The notes beneath the pieces are model-generated. The model had not been told where the DNA came from and did not search any database. It worked only from the letters and a program-made list of their open reading frames with translations. The translations under genes and the position numbers were made by a program. 64,000 bases of DNA from positions 62,001-126,000 of the forward strand of contig JBMNGG010000004.1 of assembly GCA_050949705.1 (NCBI GenBank), in the 5' to 3' direction. Every line of letters begins with the position of its first letter. Within the stretch, counting starts at the first letter, position 1. The stretch comes from JBMNGG01 sp050949705 (GTDB lineage: Bacteria; Bacillota; Thermosediminibacteria; Thermosediminibacterales; Tepidanaerobacteraceae). Shown here in pieces: positions 41,081 to 49,854 of this stretch.

Positions 41081-42187
41081 TTAAGATATTCCTTTTGTAC
41101 AAACCACTTTAATATTTCTTTGAGAAAGTTCATCTATGAATCTATCGGGGTTTATTGCAGCTTCAGGAGCAAATACTCCTTTACGTGTTATCTCGCCATT
41201 TCCTATCATTAAGGCTCCTATGGCGAGGGGAACACCGGTAAGGTTGTTCATATTATCAGTTGCCTGATATACCAAGTGTTGTTTTTTACCATCTAGTCTA
41301 CCCTTTATATCAACACGAATACCAGACATAGGGGTTTCAGGTTTCTGTATTTTTTCTAATATAGGTAAGGAGGCTTTTATAATCTTGCCCAATGTTTGTT
41401 TTTTCCCCACTGTATTAGTCAAACCTAAACGGGAAACTGCGATGGCTAATTTATTTAAGAAACTTTCTTTAAGACCGCCTTTTAATGTTACTGTCTTGAC
41501 ACCAGGTATATATAGAGGAAGTGTAACCGGTTCAGGATGTCCCAAATGATACATATCTACAAAACCTACAGGTTCTATAAATTCTACTCTTTCCTTTCTG
41601 CTACCGGCAGGAATCTCTACCTTTTTACCTTGAAGAAAGCTTGTAATTCGGCCTGTGAATATATGAATAGTATGTAAAGTAACAGCAAGACCTACAGCGT
41701 CATTAGCACTTCCTGCCCAATAGATGTTGATTTCTTCAACTTCATCCAAGTCATCAGCACCCTTACGAGCAAGAACGTTACTAATACCGGGAGTCCAGCC
41801 AAGACCGGTTAAGACAGATAAGCCAAGCTCCTTAGCCCTTTTATCAAGTGGCAATATACTTTCTACAGCATCATAATCATCACAAATACTGACATAGTTA
41901 ACACCTGCGTCTAAAGCAGCCTCCACGGCAACCTTTTCATATCTATAGAAAGGTCCCATGGCACTTGCAACTACATCTTTACCTTTTATTGCTTCTACTA
42001 GAGTGTCAGGTTTATTTGCATCTATATAAACAGCCTTAACCTTATTGTCTAACTCTTTTGCTAACTTTTCAGCTGCCGCTGTATTAATATCAGCTATTAT
42101 AAGCTCTTTAACTTCCGGTTTTGCTGCTAAATCCCTTACTGCACGGCTCCCCATATCCCCGGCGCCGCCTAAAACTACTATCTTCAT
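41081..42187 (-). CDS. Saccharopine dehydrogenase family oxidoreductase
   Basis: A 368-residue NAD(P)-dependent oxidoreductase. The N-terminal Rossmann motif is VVLGGAGDMGSRAVRDLA, followed by SAMGPFYRYEKVAVEAAL and VNYVSICDDYDA, typical of the saccharopine dehydrogenase family. I start it at 42187 because AAAGGAG lies just upstream; the longer TTG start at 42211 would include that RBS. The real substrate is unknown; no lysine pathway genes are adjacent. Confidence 0.85.
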   Translation of the reverse strand: MKIVVLGGAGDMGSRAVRDLAAKPEVKELIIADINTAAAEKLAKELDNKVKAVYIDANKPDTLVEAIKGKDVVASAMGPFYRYEKVAVEAALDAGVNYVSICDDYDAVESILPLDKRAKELGLSVLTGLGWTPGISNVLARKGADDLDEVEEINIYWAGSANDAVGLAVTLHTIHIFTGRITSFLQGKKVEIPAGSRKERVEFIEPVGFVDMYHLGHPEPVTLPLYIPGVKTVTLKGGLKESFLNKLAIAVSRLGLTNTVGKKQTLGKIIKASLPILEKIQKPETPMSGIRVDIKGRLDGKKQHLVYQATDNMNNLTGVPLAIGALMIGNGEITRKGVFAPEAAINPDRFIDELSQRNIKVVCTKGIS

Positions 42188-42319
42188 GGGTTTGTCTCCT
42201 TTCGCTTTCAAACTGGATCACGTTTTTATTATACAACAAATTCTTTAGTACATGCTATTTTTCTTATATTTTTTTCTATTTTAGGTTAAGATAGGTAAAC
42301 CAAAAAAATTACAATTTTT

Positions 42320-42348
42320 TTGAAGGGATATTATTTTTTAGTTATAAT
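42320..42348 (+). promoter_or_regulatory. Sigma-A promoter for the nitrilase gene
   Basis: TTGAAG (42320-42325) and TATAAT (42343-42348) with a 17-base spacer. The leader to the gene is about 230 bases and contains the GC-rich repeat. Confidence 0.65.
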
Positions 42349-42420
42349 ATATAGTAATTAATTTTGTGCAAAAACGATTAGAAGGCAAAGATGATTGCAA
42401 AGGATTCCTTTCAAACAAGA

Positions 42421-42480
42421 CCGTTGCTGGCGGTAAAAGACCGCCCCTACAGGACAAACGTAGCAGGGGCAGCGTGCAGG
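42421..42480. repeat. GC-rich hairpin repeat element
   Basis: Two adjacent hairpins: GGCGGT/ACCGCC (42429-42434 and 42440-42445) and GCCCCTAC with GTAG-CA-GGGGC (42443-42450 and 42460-42470). The GTAGGGGCGGTC core on the minus strand resembles interspersed intergenic repeats found in many clostridial genomes. It is much richer in GC than its surroundings. Confidence 0.55.
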
Positions 42481-42583
42481 ACCAAGCTAAAAGTAACAGG
42501 TCTTGCTTTAGGAAGAGGTACTATTATCTTTACCAAAGTAACTTTCACACTTGATTAAGTATTTGACAAAGAGGAGTTTAGAT

Positions 42584-43309
42584 ATGAAACTGGGAGTATG
42601 CCAGATGGCAATTTCAGAAAAACTTGATGTTAATACAAAAAAGATTATCAACTTTATTTGCAAAGGGGCTGAGCAAAATATTGACATCATTGGTTTTCCT
42701 GAGATGGCTGTTACGGGATATACTAAAGAAATCCTATCAGATGAAAATCTAAATGAAATGGTTAATAAATCCCTTTTTGAGATTAGAGAAGTATGTAATA
42801 GTTTAGACATTGGGGTAATAGTAGGACATCCTTATAAAAAAGATGAGAAGCTTTATAATAGCACCTCGGTATTTTTACCAAATGGAAACACATATACATA
42901 TGATAAAATGTATCCCACAGAAGTGGAATTAGAATATTTCGAAGTTGGAAAAAAAAGTCCTCTTGTCTTTACTTATGGTGGGGAAAAAATAGGTGTTATT
43001 ATATGTCGAGACCAAAATTACCCGGAACTAACCAAAGAATTGGTAAAAGTAGGGGCTAAGTTTATATACATATTATCAGCTCATTTTTACAAGCCAAAAG
43101 AAGCTAGGTGGAAACTGGAAAAGAATAGGGCTATACCCATTACCCGAGCTGTAGAAAATAGTGTACATGTGCTGCTCTCTAATTTTATAGGATCACATCT
43201 TGGTATGGTAAGTCTAGGTAACAGTCTTATTGCTGACCCTGATGGAGCAGTAGTTAGCTCTGCCGGTGAATGTGAGGAAACATTACTGTCTGTTTCTATA
43301 AATGACTAA
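42584..43309 (+). CDS. Nitrilase-superfamily carbon-nitrogen hydrolase
   Basis: A 241-residue enzyme of the amidase/nitrilase superfamily with the complete catalytic triad Glu40 (GFPEMAVTGY), Lys108 (YDKMYPTE) and Cys141 (VIICRDQNYPE). The ATG at 42584 follows GAGGAG; the longer frame from 42551 has no RBS. Relatives hydrolyse amides such as omega-amides or N-carbamoyl compounds. It lies upstream of the second sigma-54 activator and the amino acid genes, and might release ammonia or an amino acid from an amide. The exact substrate is open. Confidence 0.88.
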   Translation: MKLGVCQMAISEKLDVNTKKIINFICKGAEQNIDIIGFPEMAVTGYTKEILSDENLNEMVNKSLFEIREVCNSLDIGVIVGHPYKKDEKLYNSTSVFLPNGNTYTYDKMYPTEVELEYFEVGKKSPLVFTYGGEKIGVIICRDQNYPELTKELVKVGAKFIYILSAHFYKPKEARWKLEKNRAIPITRAVENSVHVLLSNFIGSHLGMVSLGNSLIADPDGAVVSSAGECEETLLSVSIND

Positions 43310-43327
43310 TAAAATGACTATTTTACA

Positions 43328-43366
43328 AAAAAACTTGGCTTTTTATAAGTCAAGTTTTTTGTTTTA
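43328..43366 (+). terminator. Terminator after the nitrilase gene
   Basis: AAAAAACTTG (43328-43337) pairs with CAAGTTTTTT (43351-43360), followed by GTTTTA. Confidence 0.75.
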
Positions 43367-43476
43367 TATCAAAGATATTCAAAAGGGATTTCATATAATA
43401 TTGTAGAATAATACAAAAAGGAATAATTGGGGAAATATTTAGTCTGATCATATTTCAAACTCATGAGGTGAGATGA

Positions 43477-45342
43477 TTGAATTCCGATATGGATATTATT
43501 GATCTTATCGATGAGGGTATTATAGCTGTAGATAGTAATGGTTATATCACCATATATAATAAAATGGCTCGGGATATTTTCGGAATTACACCAACTCAAG
43601 GGCCAGGCCATCCTGAAGGTCAAATTCAGGATGGTAACTTAGTTGCTATTGCTGACAACATATTAGGAGCAGACGACGGTGGGATGAAACCAAAAGATTT
43701 AGAGTTGATAGGTATAGATCCTTCTGAAATTGAAGAAGGAGATGCAATTGTAGCTATAGGTAAAAAAGGCGGAGCTATAGGAAGCGGTGTCTATAAGAAA
43801 CTAGGGAAGGAGTTTACAAAAGGCGAGTTTTCATTAGAGAAAACTTTTGATGGTGTCAAAGTTCAAGTTATTATAAATTTTGACCTTAAGTTATTAAGGG
43901 TACGGGTTGGTGAACAAAATTATGACTATATCTACTTGTGGTCGGCAGCTCAATTAGTAATAATTGATGAAAAAACAATGAATGTGAAATTTTATCAAAC
44001 AAAAGGGTATACAGCACGTGGTGAGGATTTAAAAAATGTTCTTTATGGTGAACAATATAGGGGAAAGGGTGTATATGGAAAAGTCATTAATGTAATAAAA
44101 AAACACGTTAGTGAATTACACCCAGACTCTCATATTATCAGAAGCCTTACTGATGTAGCTCGAGGCCAAAATCGCATGGTGAGAGGCTTGGAATCTTCTA
44201 TAAATGGCATACCTGTGAGATGCTCCATTGAACCATTAAATGTTAGAGGAAGTAGAGTTGGTGCTTTGCTTAAAGTTACGGATATTACGGAATTAAAGGC
44301 ATTGTTAAATGAGCGGGAAAAGGCTTTATGTACATTGGAAACTCTCGAAAGAAAGCTCAAAACTTATCATACTCAAGAAGAAGCCTTTAAAAACTTAATT
44401 GGTAATAGCGAAAAAATGAGAACTGTGATAGATGTAGCTAAAAGGGCTGCAGAAACCAGCTCTACAGTACTTTTATTAGGGGAGAGCGGTACTGGAAAAG
44501 GAGTGTTTGCGGAGGCAATTCACAATGCAAGCCCTCGCGAGGATAAACCATTTGTATATGTAAATTGTGCGTCCATCCCCGAGAATCTAATAGAAAGCGA
44601 ATTGTTCGGCCATGAAAAAGGAGCATTTACAGGAGCTATTTCTGAGAAAAAGGGAAAATTTGAAATAGCTGATGGTGGAACAATTTTTTTAGATGAAATA
44701 GTAGAACTTCCATTGACTTTACAAGCAAAATTACTTCACGTTTTACAGTATAGAAGTTTTACAAGGGTAGGTGGAGTTTCACCAATAAAGGTTGATATGC
44801 GGATAATAGCAGCCACAAATCGTAATCTGGAAGCAATGGTAAAACAAGATAAATTCAGGGAAGATTTGTTTTATCGTATAAATGTTATATCAATCCTTTT
44901 ACCACCTCTTAGGGAACGAAAAGAGGATATCTATCTTCTGGTAAAACACTTACTTCCACGTATACGGGAAAAGACAGGCAAATCTTGTAAGGAAATATCT
45001 GAAGATGTAATGAATATTTTTTTCAGATATAACTGGCCGGGTAATATTAGAGAGTTGGAAAATATTATGGAAAGAGCAGCTATTATGACGACTGGTGAGG
45101 TTATCATGTCTTCACATCTTCCAGGATATATATTTGAAAAATTACCGGTATCAACGGAAGGGTTAGTTGCAAAGGGAACCGGTACCCTTAAGGCTATATT
45201 ACGTGAAGCGGAGATTCAAGCTATTAAGAAAGCTTTGGAAGCGTCCAAAGGGAATAGGCTAAAAGCTATGGAAATTCTGGGTATTGGAAAAACCAGCTTT
45301 TATAAAAAATTGAAACAGTATAAAGAAGAGCTGGTGCTGTAA
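43477..45342 (+). CDS. Sigma-54-dependent activator with long N-terminal sensory region
   Basis: A 621-residue enhancer-binding protein. It begins with a PAS-like segment (IDLIDEGIIAVDSNGYITIYN), then a long unfamiliar region (about 40-240) with repeated Gly/Asp stretches and IVAIGKKGGAIGSGVYKKLG. A second PAS-like strand set (IPVRCSIEPLNVRGSRVGALLKV) follows, then a helix linker. The AAA+ domain has GESGTGKG at 335-342 and GHEKGAFTGA, and the end is a Fis helix-turn-helix (GNRLKAMEILGIGKTSFYKKLKQYK). The start is TTG 43477 behind GAGGTGAG; ATG 43489 is possible. It probably drives the sigma-54 promoter at 46510. The stop is one base before the LD-carboxypeptidase start. Confidence 0.92.
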   Translation: MNSDMDIIDLIDEGIIAVDSNGYITIYNKMARDIFGITPTQGPGHPEGQIQDGNLVAIADNILGADDGGMKPKDLELIGIDPSEIEEGDAIVAIGKKGGAIGSGVYKKLGKEFTKGEFSLEKTFDGVKVQVIINFDLKLLRVRVGEQNYDYIYLWSAAQLVIIDEKTMNVKFYQTKGYTARGEDLKNVLYGEQYRGKGVYGKVINVIKKHVSELHPDSHIIRSLTDVARGQNRMVRGLESSINGIPVRCSIEPLNVRGSRVGALLKVTDITELKALLNEREKALCTLETLERKLKTYHTQEEAFKNLIGNSEKMRTVIDVAKRAAETSSTVLLLGESGTGKGVFAEAIHNASPREDKPFVYVNCASIPENLIESELFGHEKGAFTGAISEKKGKFEIADGGTIFLDEIVELPLTLQAKLLHVLQYRSFTRVGGVSPIKVDMRIIAATNRNLEAMVKQDKFREDLFYRINVISILLPPLRERKEDIYLLVKHLLPRIREKTGKSCKEISEDVMNIFFRYNWPGNIRELENIMERAAIMTTGEVIMSSHLPGYIFEKLPVSTEGLVAKGTGTLKAILREAEIQAIKKALEASKGNRLKAMEILGIGKTSFYKKLKQYKEELVL

Positions 45343-45343
45343 A

Positions 45344-46273
45344 ATGAATAAAGAAATGATTTTTCCAAAAACCTTGAAAAAAGGTGATACTGTGGGGTTA
45401 GTTGCTCCTGCATCACCAATACCAAAGGAACAAATAATCAAATGTAAGGAGATAGTAGGATCCTTAGGTTATAAAGTGGTTATAGGTAAAAGCGCTGATA
45501 AATCTTTTTTGGGTTATCTATCAGGCGACGATGAACTAAGAGCAGCTGATATTAATGAAATGTTTGAAAGAAAAGATGTAGATGGGATTTTTTGTTTAAG
45601 AGGCGGTTATGGAAGCTGTAGGATTGTAGACAAGCTGGATTTGGAAATAATTCGTTCAAACCCAAAGGTGTTCGTGGGATACAGTGATATAACTATTTTA
45701 CACCTAGTATTTAATCAAATGTGCAATATGGTAACATTCCACGGTCCTATGGTAAGCTCAAATATGATTTCTCAATTTGATGATTATACCAGGAAGAGTC
45801 TTATAGACACCTTACAAATGGATAAGAAATTGGAGTTTATAAGTCCAGAAGGCAAAAAAATTGAGACACTAAACAAGGGTTTTGGCAGGGGATTATTAAT
45901 AGGCGGCAATCTATGTCTTCTGGCTACGAGTATCGGCACTCCATATGAGCTGGAGACAGAAGGGAAAATACTGTTTCTAGAAGAGTTTAATGAAACTTCT
46001 TATAAGGTTGACCGCTTATTTCAACAATTAAAGCAGTCAGGAAAGTTAAAGGGAGTGAAAGGAATTATCCTTGGAGCATTTGAAAAATGCGGTCCGGAAC
46101 ATGAAGGTGATGCTTCTATAATAGAAATATTTAATGATATTATTAAACCCTTAAACATACCTACTGTCTATGATGTAAAAGTTGGTCACGGTTTTCCCAC
46201 AGGCACACTGCCTTTAGGAGCGACTTGTGAGTTAGATGCTACTTGCTGCAATATAAGATTTACTAGAGAATAA
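45344..46273 (+). CDS. LD-carboxypeptidase (peptidase S66 family)
   Basis: A 309-residue cytoplasmic serine peptidase that removes the terminal D-residue from murein tetrapeptides or related LD-peptides. Family motifs are the nucleophile elbow FVGYSDIT near residue 107, the glutamate in LFLEEFNE near 212 and the histidine in KVGHGFPTGTLPLG near 284. It starts one base after the sigma-54 activator, so they are co-transcribed. MccF-type immunity proteins are in the same family, but no microcin genes are present. Together with diaminopimelate dehydrogenase it suggests use of cell-wall peptides. Confidence 0.9.
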   Translation: MNKEMIFPKTLKKGDTVGLVAPASPIPKEQIIKCKEIVGSLGYKVVIGKSADKSFLGYLSGDDELRAADINEMFERKDVDGIFCLRGGYGSCRIVDKLDLEIIRSNPKVFVGYSDITILHLVFNQMCNMVTFHGPMVSSNMISQFDDYTRKSLIDTLQMDKKLEFISPEGKKIETLNKGFGRGLLIGGNLCLLATSIGTPYELETEGKILFLEEFNETSYKVDRLFQQLKQSGKLKGVKGIILGAFEKCGPEHEGDASIIEIFNDIIKPLNIPTVYDVKVGHGFPTGTLPLGATCELDATCCNIRFTRE

Positions 46274-46312
46274 TATTTATGACAACATTACTTCTTTGAC
46301 AAATATTAAATT

Positions 46313-46360
46313 AGTTCATTATAGTGAATTATGAGTTTACTATAATGAACTTTTGTTTTG
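46313..46360 (+). terminator. Terminator after the LD-carboxypeptidase gene
   Basis: AGTTCATTATAGT (46313-46325) pairs perfectly with ACTATAATGAACT (46339-46351), followed by TTTGTTTTG. Confidence 0.85.
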
Positions 46361-46396
46361 CTGTAAAACCGTATTAGTGGAGCTTAGATTAATAAA

Positions 46397-46412
46397 GTTC
46401 ACTTTTGCGAAC
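46397..46412. promoter_or_regulatory. Candidate binding site of the second sigma-54 activator
   Basis: GTTCACTTTTGCGAAC is an inverted repeat with one mismatch, about 97 bases upstream of the promoter at 46510, a normal enhancer distance. It differs from the repeats of the 8-38 kb island. Confidence 0.45.
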
Positions 46413-46509
46413 AAAACAATCGAAAAAAATGGAGGTTGTAATGTAGTCGAATTACTGTATCATGTGTGCCAAGCCGATTACAAAGATTTTTAAAATACAG
46501 AGAATATTA

Positions 46510-46525
46510 TGGCATTATTTTTGCT
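46510..46525 (+). promoter_or_regulatory. Sigma-54 promoter for diaminopimelate dehydrogenase
   Basis: TGGCATTATTTTTGCT with GG and GC 10 bases apart, 45 bases before the gene at 46571. Confidence 0.8.
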
Positions 46526-46570
46526 AATATAATTATTGAAGAATAGATGATGGGCATTGGGGGGTAGTAT

Positions 46571-47476
46571 ATGGATAAGGCAAGAATAGCAGTAGTTGGT
46601 TTTGGTAATGTAGGAAAAGAAGCTATGGAAGCGGTTTTAGCAAGCTCTGATATGGTGATGGCCGGTATAGTGGAAGTTCCTCAACTTGTCCTTGCCCTTA
46701 AAGGGAAAATACATGATTTTCCTGTAGTTTCCAATGTAGAAGAACTAGGCAAGGTAGATGTTGCAATAATAGCGGCAGGTAGTCGATGTATATGCCAAAT
46801 AGCCCCATATTATCTTGAGCGTGGAATTAACACAATAGATGCCTTTGATATTCATGGGGATTCAATTATTAAGCTTAGAAATGAATTAGAACCACTAGCC
46901 AAAAAAAACAATGCGGTTGCTATAATTGCTGCTGGGTGGGATCCAGGAACTAACTCTTTAGCTAGGATGATTATGGAGACAATTGCACCTAGGGGTATGA
47001 CTTATACTAATTATGGTCCGGGTATGAGTATGGGGCATACAGTAGCAGTCAAAGCAATTGAAGGTGTAGATGATGCTATTGCATTAACCATCCCTGAAGG
47101 AAATGGTATTCATAGAAGACTAGTTTATGTAAAATTAAAGCAAGGATATGATTTTAATGAGGTGAAAGAAGCTATAAAAGAAGATGCTTATTTTATTAAA
47201 GATACTACACATGTCTTTTGCGTTGACGATGTAGAAGTATTAAAAGATACAGGTCATGGAGTTCACATTGAAAGGAAAGGAGTATCAGGCACAACCCATA
47301 ATCAGCGTATGGAGTTTATCATGTCTGTGACTAATCCTGCAGTTACCGCGCAAATCATGGTTTCAGCAGCACGAGCTAGCCTTAAACAAACGCCGGGGTG
47401 TTATACTCTTTTAGAAATTCCACCTATCGATTATTTTAATATTGGCAGAGATGAAGCTATACTTAGATATTTATAA
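46571..47476 (+). CDS. ddh: meso-Diaminopimelate dehydrogenase
   Basis: A 301-residue NADPH-dependent enzyme that interconverts meso-diaminopimelate and tetrahydrodipicolinate plus ammonia. Landmarks are the Rossmann motif VVGFGNVGKEAM near residue 9, the DAP-site strand AAGWDPGTNSLARMIME near 119, NYGPGMSMGHTVAVKAI near 144 and the late HNQRMEFIMSVTNPAVTAQ. It is a clear family member. Being behind a sigma-54 promoter and before an amino acid ABC transporter, it may work in the oxidative direction for amino acid use; some family members act on other D-amino acid centres. RBS GGGGGGTAG. Confidence 0.9.
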   Translation: MDKARIAVVGFGNVGKEAMEAVLASSDMVMAGIVEVPQLVLALKGKIHDFPVVSNVEELGKVDVAIIAAGSRCICQIAPYYLERGINTIDAFDIHGDSIIKLRNELEPLAKKNNAVAIIAAGWDPGTNSLARMIMETIAPRGMTYTNYGPGMSMGHTVAVKAIEGVDDAIALTIPEGNGIHRRLVYVKLKQGYDFNEVKEAIKEDAYFIKDTTHVFCVDDVEVLKDTGHGVHIERKGVSGTTHNQRMEFIMSVTNPAVTAQIMVSAARASLKQTPGCYTLLEIPPIDYFNIGRDEAILRYL

Positions 47477-47650
47477 TCTCCTTTCTTAAAGAAATATATA
47501 TAGGGAGGTGTTTTAAGGAAAAGTTAAAAGAGAGGCAATAAATAGAGGGAAAATACCAAAAACGTAGAATATATAATATACTCCTACTATTAATAAATGT
47601 AGGAGTGGGGACAATTTACAAAAAAGTAAGTAAATTAAGGGGGTAAAATC

Positions 47651-48871
47651 GTGAAAAAAAGGATCTTTTATGTGAGTTTGTTACTGCTGGTTGTATTTTC
47701 ACTGAGTATCTTTCTTACAGCATGTGGAGGACAGCAGCAAGGAGGTGTCAGCGAGGAGCAGCCTGAGGAAGAGGAACTTGAGGCTGTTGAAGGAGAGCCT
47801 ATAAAGATAGGACATGAAGTTGCTTTAACTGGGGATGCTTCTATGTGGGGGCAGTCTGAGAAGAACGCTCTAGAAATGGAAATTGAAAAAATAAATGCTG
47901 CCGGAGGTGTTGATGGAAGGCCGTTACAGCTGATTTCTTACGATAACCGGGCTGACTCTATTGAAGCGGTAAACGTAGCTAAACGACTTATAGACCAGGA
48001 CAAAGTAGTTGCTATAATCGGTCTTGCTCAGAGTGGTGTAGCAAATGCTGTTTCTTCTGTTACTGAAGAAAAGAAGATTCCCTTTATTGGAACAACACCT
48101 ACAAATCCCCTTGTAACTGTTAATGAAGACGGAACGGTTAAAAAATATGCTTTTAGGACCTGCTTTATTGATCCTTTCCAAGGGACAGTCGCAGCCCAAT
48201 TTGCATACGATAGATTAGAAGCAAGAACTGCCGCTATACTTTATGATGTGGGATCCGATTACTCCTCTTGGCTGTCGAATTACTTTGAAGAGGCTTTTAC
48301 AAAAATGGGTGGCGAGCTTGTGGCTAAAGAGGCATTTCGAACCGGTGAACTGGATTATCGCGCCATGCTAGGCAAAATCAAAGAAAAGGAACCCGATGTT
48401 CTATTTGTCCCAACTGCTCAAAAAGAAGCGGCTCTGGCTGCCAAACAAGCTAGAGATTTGGGAATAGAAGCTACTTTAATGGGAGGAGACAACTGGGGAA
48501 GCCCCGACCTTATAACTCTTGGTGGCTCGGCTATAGAGGGAGGATACTTTGTAAACTTGGCTTCACTTGAAGATCCGGATATTCAAGGTTTTGTTAAAGA
48601 ATATAGAGAAAGATATAATGCAGATCCTGTTTTACCTAATCCGGTTATGGCAATAGATGGTCTATACATGTTAATCGATGCAATTAAAAGAGCAGGAACA
48701 ACCGAAGGACCTGCATTAGCTGAGGCTTTAGAAACTACAAAGGATCTCCCAGTGCTAACGGGAATACTCACTATTGACCCAGACACCCATAATCCGCTTA
48801 ACAAACCTGCAGTTATCCAACAGGTTAAGGACGGAGAATTTATATATGTAGAAACATATGTAACGAAATAA
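47651..48871 (+). CDS. LIV-type ABC transporter substrate-binding lipoprotein
   Basis: A 406-residue periplasmic-binding-fold protein. It has a lipoprotein signal peptide with lipobox LTAC (cysteine near residue 25), a Gln/Glu-rich linker, then a mature domain beginning IKIGHEVALTGDASMWGQSE, typical of branched-chain amino acid binding proteins. It is anchored to the outer face of the membrane and feeds the LivHMGF system downstream. It starts at GTG after AAGGGGG. The ligand may be an amino acid linked to diaminopimelate dehydrogenase; true LIV specificity is not shown. Confidence 0.92.
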   Translation: MKKRIFYVSLLLLVVFSLSIFLTACGGQQQGGVSEEQPEEEELEAVEGEPIKIGHEVALTGDASMWGQSEKNALEMEIEKINAAGGVDGRPLQLISYDNRADSIEAVNVAKRLIDQDKVVAIIGLAQSGVANAVSSVTEEKKIPFIGTTPTNPLVTVNEDGTVKKYAFRTCFIDPFQGTVAAQFAYDRLEARTAAILYDVGSDYSSWLSNYFEEAFTKMGGELVAKEAFRTGELDYRAMLGKIKEKEPDVLFVPTAQKEAALAAKQARDLGIEATLMGGDNWGSPDLITLGGSAIEGGYFVNLASLEDPDIQGFVKEYRERYNADPVLPNPVMAIDGLYMLIDAIKRAGTTEGPALAEALETTKDLPVLTGILTIDPDTHNPLNKPAVIQQVKDGEFIYVETYVTK

Positions 48872-48886
48872 ATTAAATGACTGAAA

Positions 48887-48910
48887 GCTGGCGGACAAAA
48901 AGCCGCCAGC
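48887..48910 (+). terminator. Hairpin between binding protein and permease genes
   Basis: GCTGGCGG (48887-48894) pairs with CCGCCAGC (48903-48910). A short CATATTTTA tail follows. Such a hairpin often lowers expression of the permease genes relative to the binding protein. Confidence 0.6.
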
Positions 48911-48967
48911 CATATTTTACCCTATTTTGGGTCTTAGCACAGCTTTTTTTAGATAGGAGTTGACACA

Positions 48968-49840
48968 ATGTTTTTGCAGACATTGATAACAGGGCTATCA
49001 ATTGGCGGTGTATATGCCTTGATGGCAGTGGGTTATTCACTAGTATTTTCAATTCTAAACTTTAGCAACTTTGCCCATGGCGCTATTATAATGCTGGGAG
49101 CTTATATCGGTTACTTTCTAGTTTCTACTTTCAATTTCAGTTTTCCACTTTCTCTTATTGGTGCTGTGCTAGGAGCAGCTTTATTAGCCCTACTGAACGT
49201 ACAGCTCGCATATACTCCCCTTATTAACCGACGTTCCCCTTCTCTTTATCTAATGATCACTGCCATGGGTGTATCAATATTTTTAGAAAATATGGTTTAT
49301 GTAACATTAGGATCACATTTTTATTCATTTCCTGAGATTTTTAAACAGTCTACTATAAAATTTTTTGGCAGTGATATAAGTCCTTTAGATTTGTCAGCAT
49401 TAGTTTTTTCATTAATCACCATATATACCCTTCACCTCTTTCTTGTCAAGACAAAGATTGGAACTGCCATCAGGGCTGCATCCTATGACATGACTACAGC
49501 TTCCTTAAATGGTGTAAACATGTCAAGACTTATTGGTGTGGTATTTTTGTTGGCTGGAAGCTTTGCAGGTTTAGCAGGTGTATTTTTGGGTATTAAATAC
49601 ATGGTTTATCCTACTATGGGTTGGATTACTAATAAAGCTTATATCGCTGCTGTTATCGGCGGCTTAGGAAGCTTGCCGGGAGCGGTTATAGGCGGTTTGG
49701 TTTTGGGACTTTTGGAAACATTTGTATCTGTTTATATCTCATCTACTATTAGAGATGTATTTAGCTTTTCTCTTGTTATTATCTTCTTGGTTTTATTGCC
49801 GGCTGGTTTGATGGGCCGACATTTGGAAGAAAAGGTGTAG
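48968..49840 (+). CDS. livH: Branched-chain amino acid ABC transporter permease LivH
   Basis: A 290-residue permease of about eight membrane segments. Family landmarks are GLSIGGVYALMAVGYSLVFS near the N-terminus, NFAHGAIIMLGAY near 34 and the AAVIGGLGSLPGAVIGGLVLG element near 225 that couples with the ATPase. Forms the heterodimeric channel with LivM, whose gene starts 14 bases later. RBS AGGAGTTGA. Confidence 0.95.
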   Translation: MFLQTLITGLSIGGVYALMAVGYSLVFSILNFSNFAHGAIIMLGAYIGYFLVSTFNFSFPLSLIGAVLGAALLALLNVQLAYTPLINRRSPSLYLMITAMGVSIFLENMVYVTLGSHFYSFPEIFKQSTIKFFGSDISPLDLSALVFSLITIYTLHLFLVKTKIGTAIRAASYDMTTASLNGVNMSRLIGVVFLLAGSFAGLAGVFLGIKYMVYPTMGWITNKAYIAAVIGGLGSLPGAVIGGLVLGLLETFVSVYISSTIRDVFSFSLVIIFLVLLPAGLMGRHLEEKV

Positions 49841-49854
49841 GGGAGGTAGGATAA

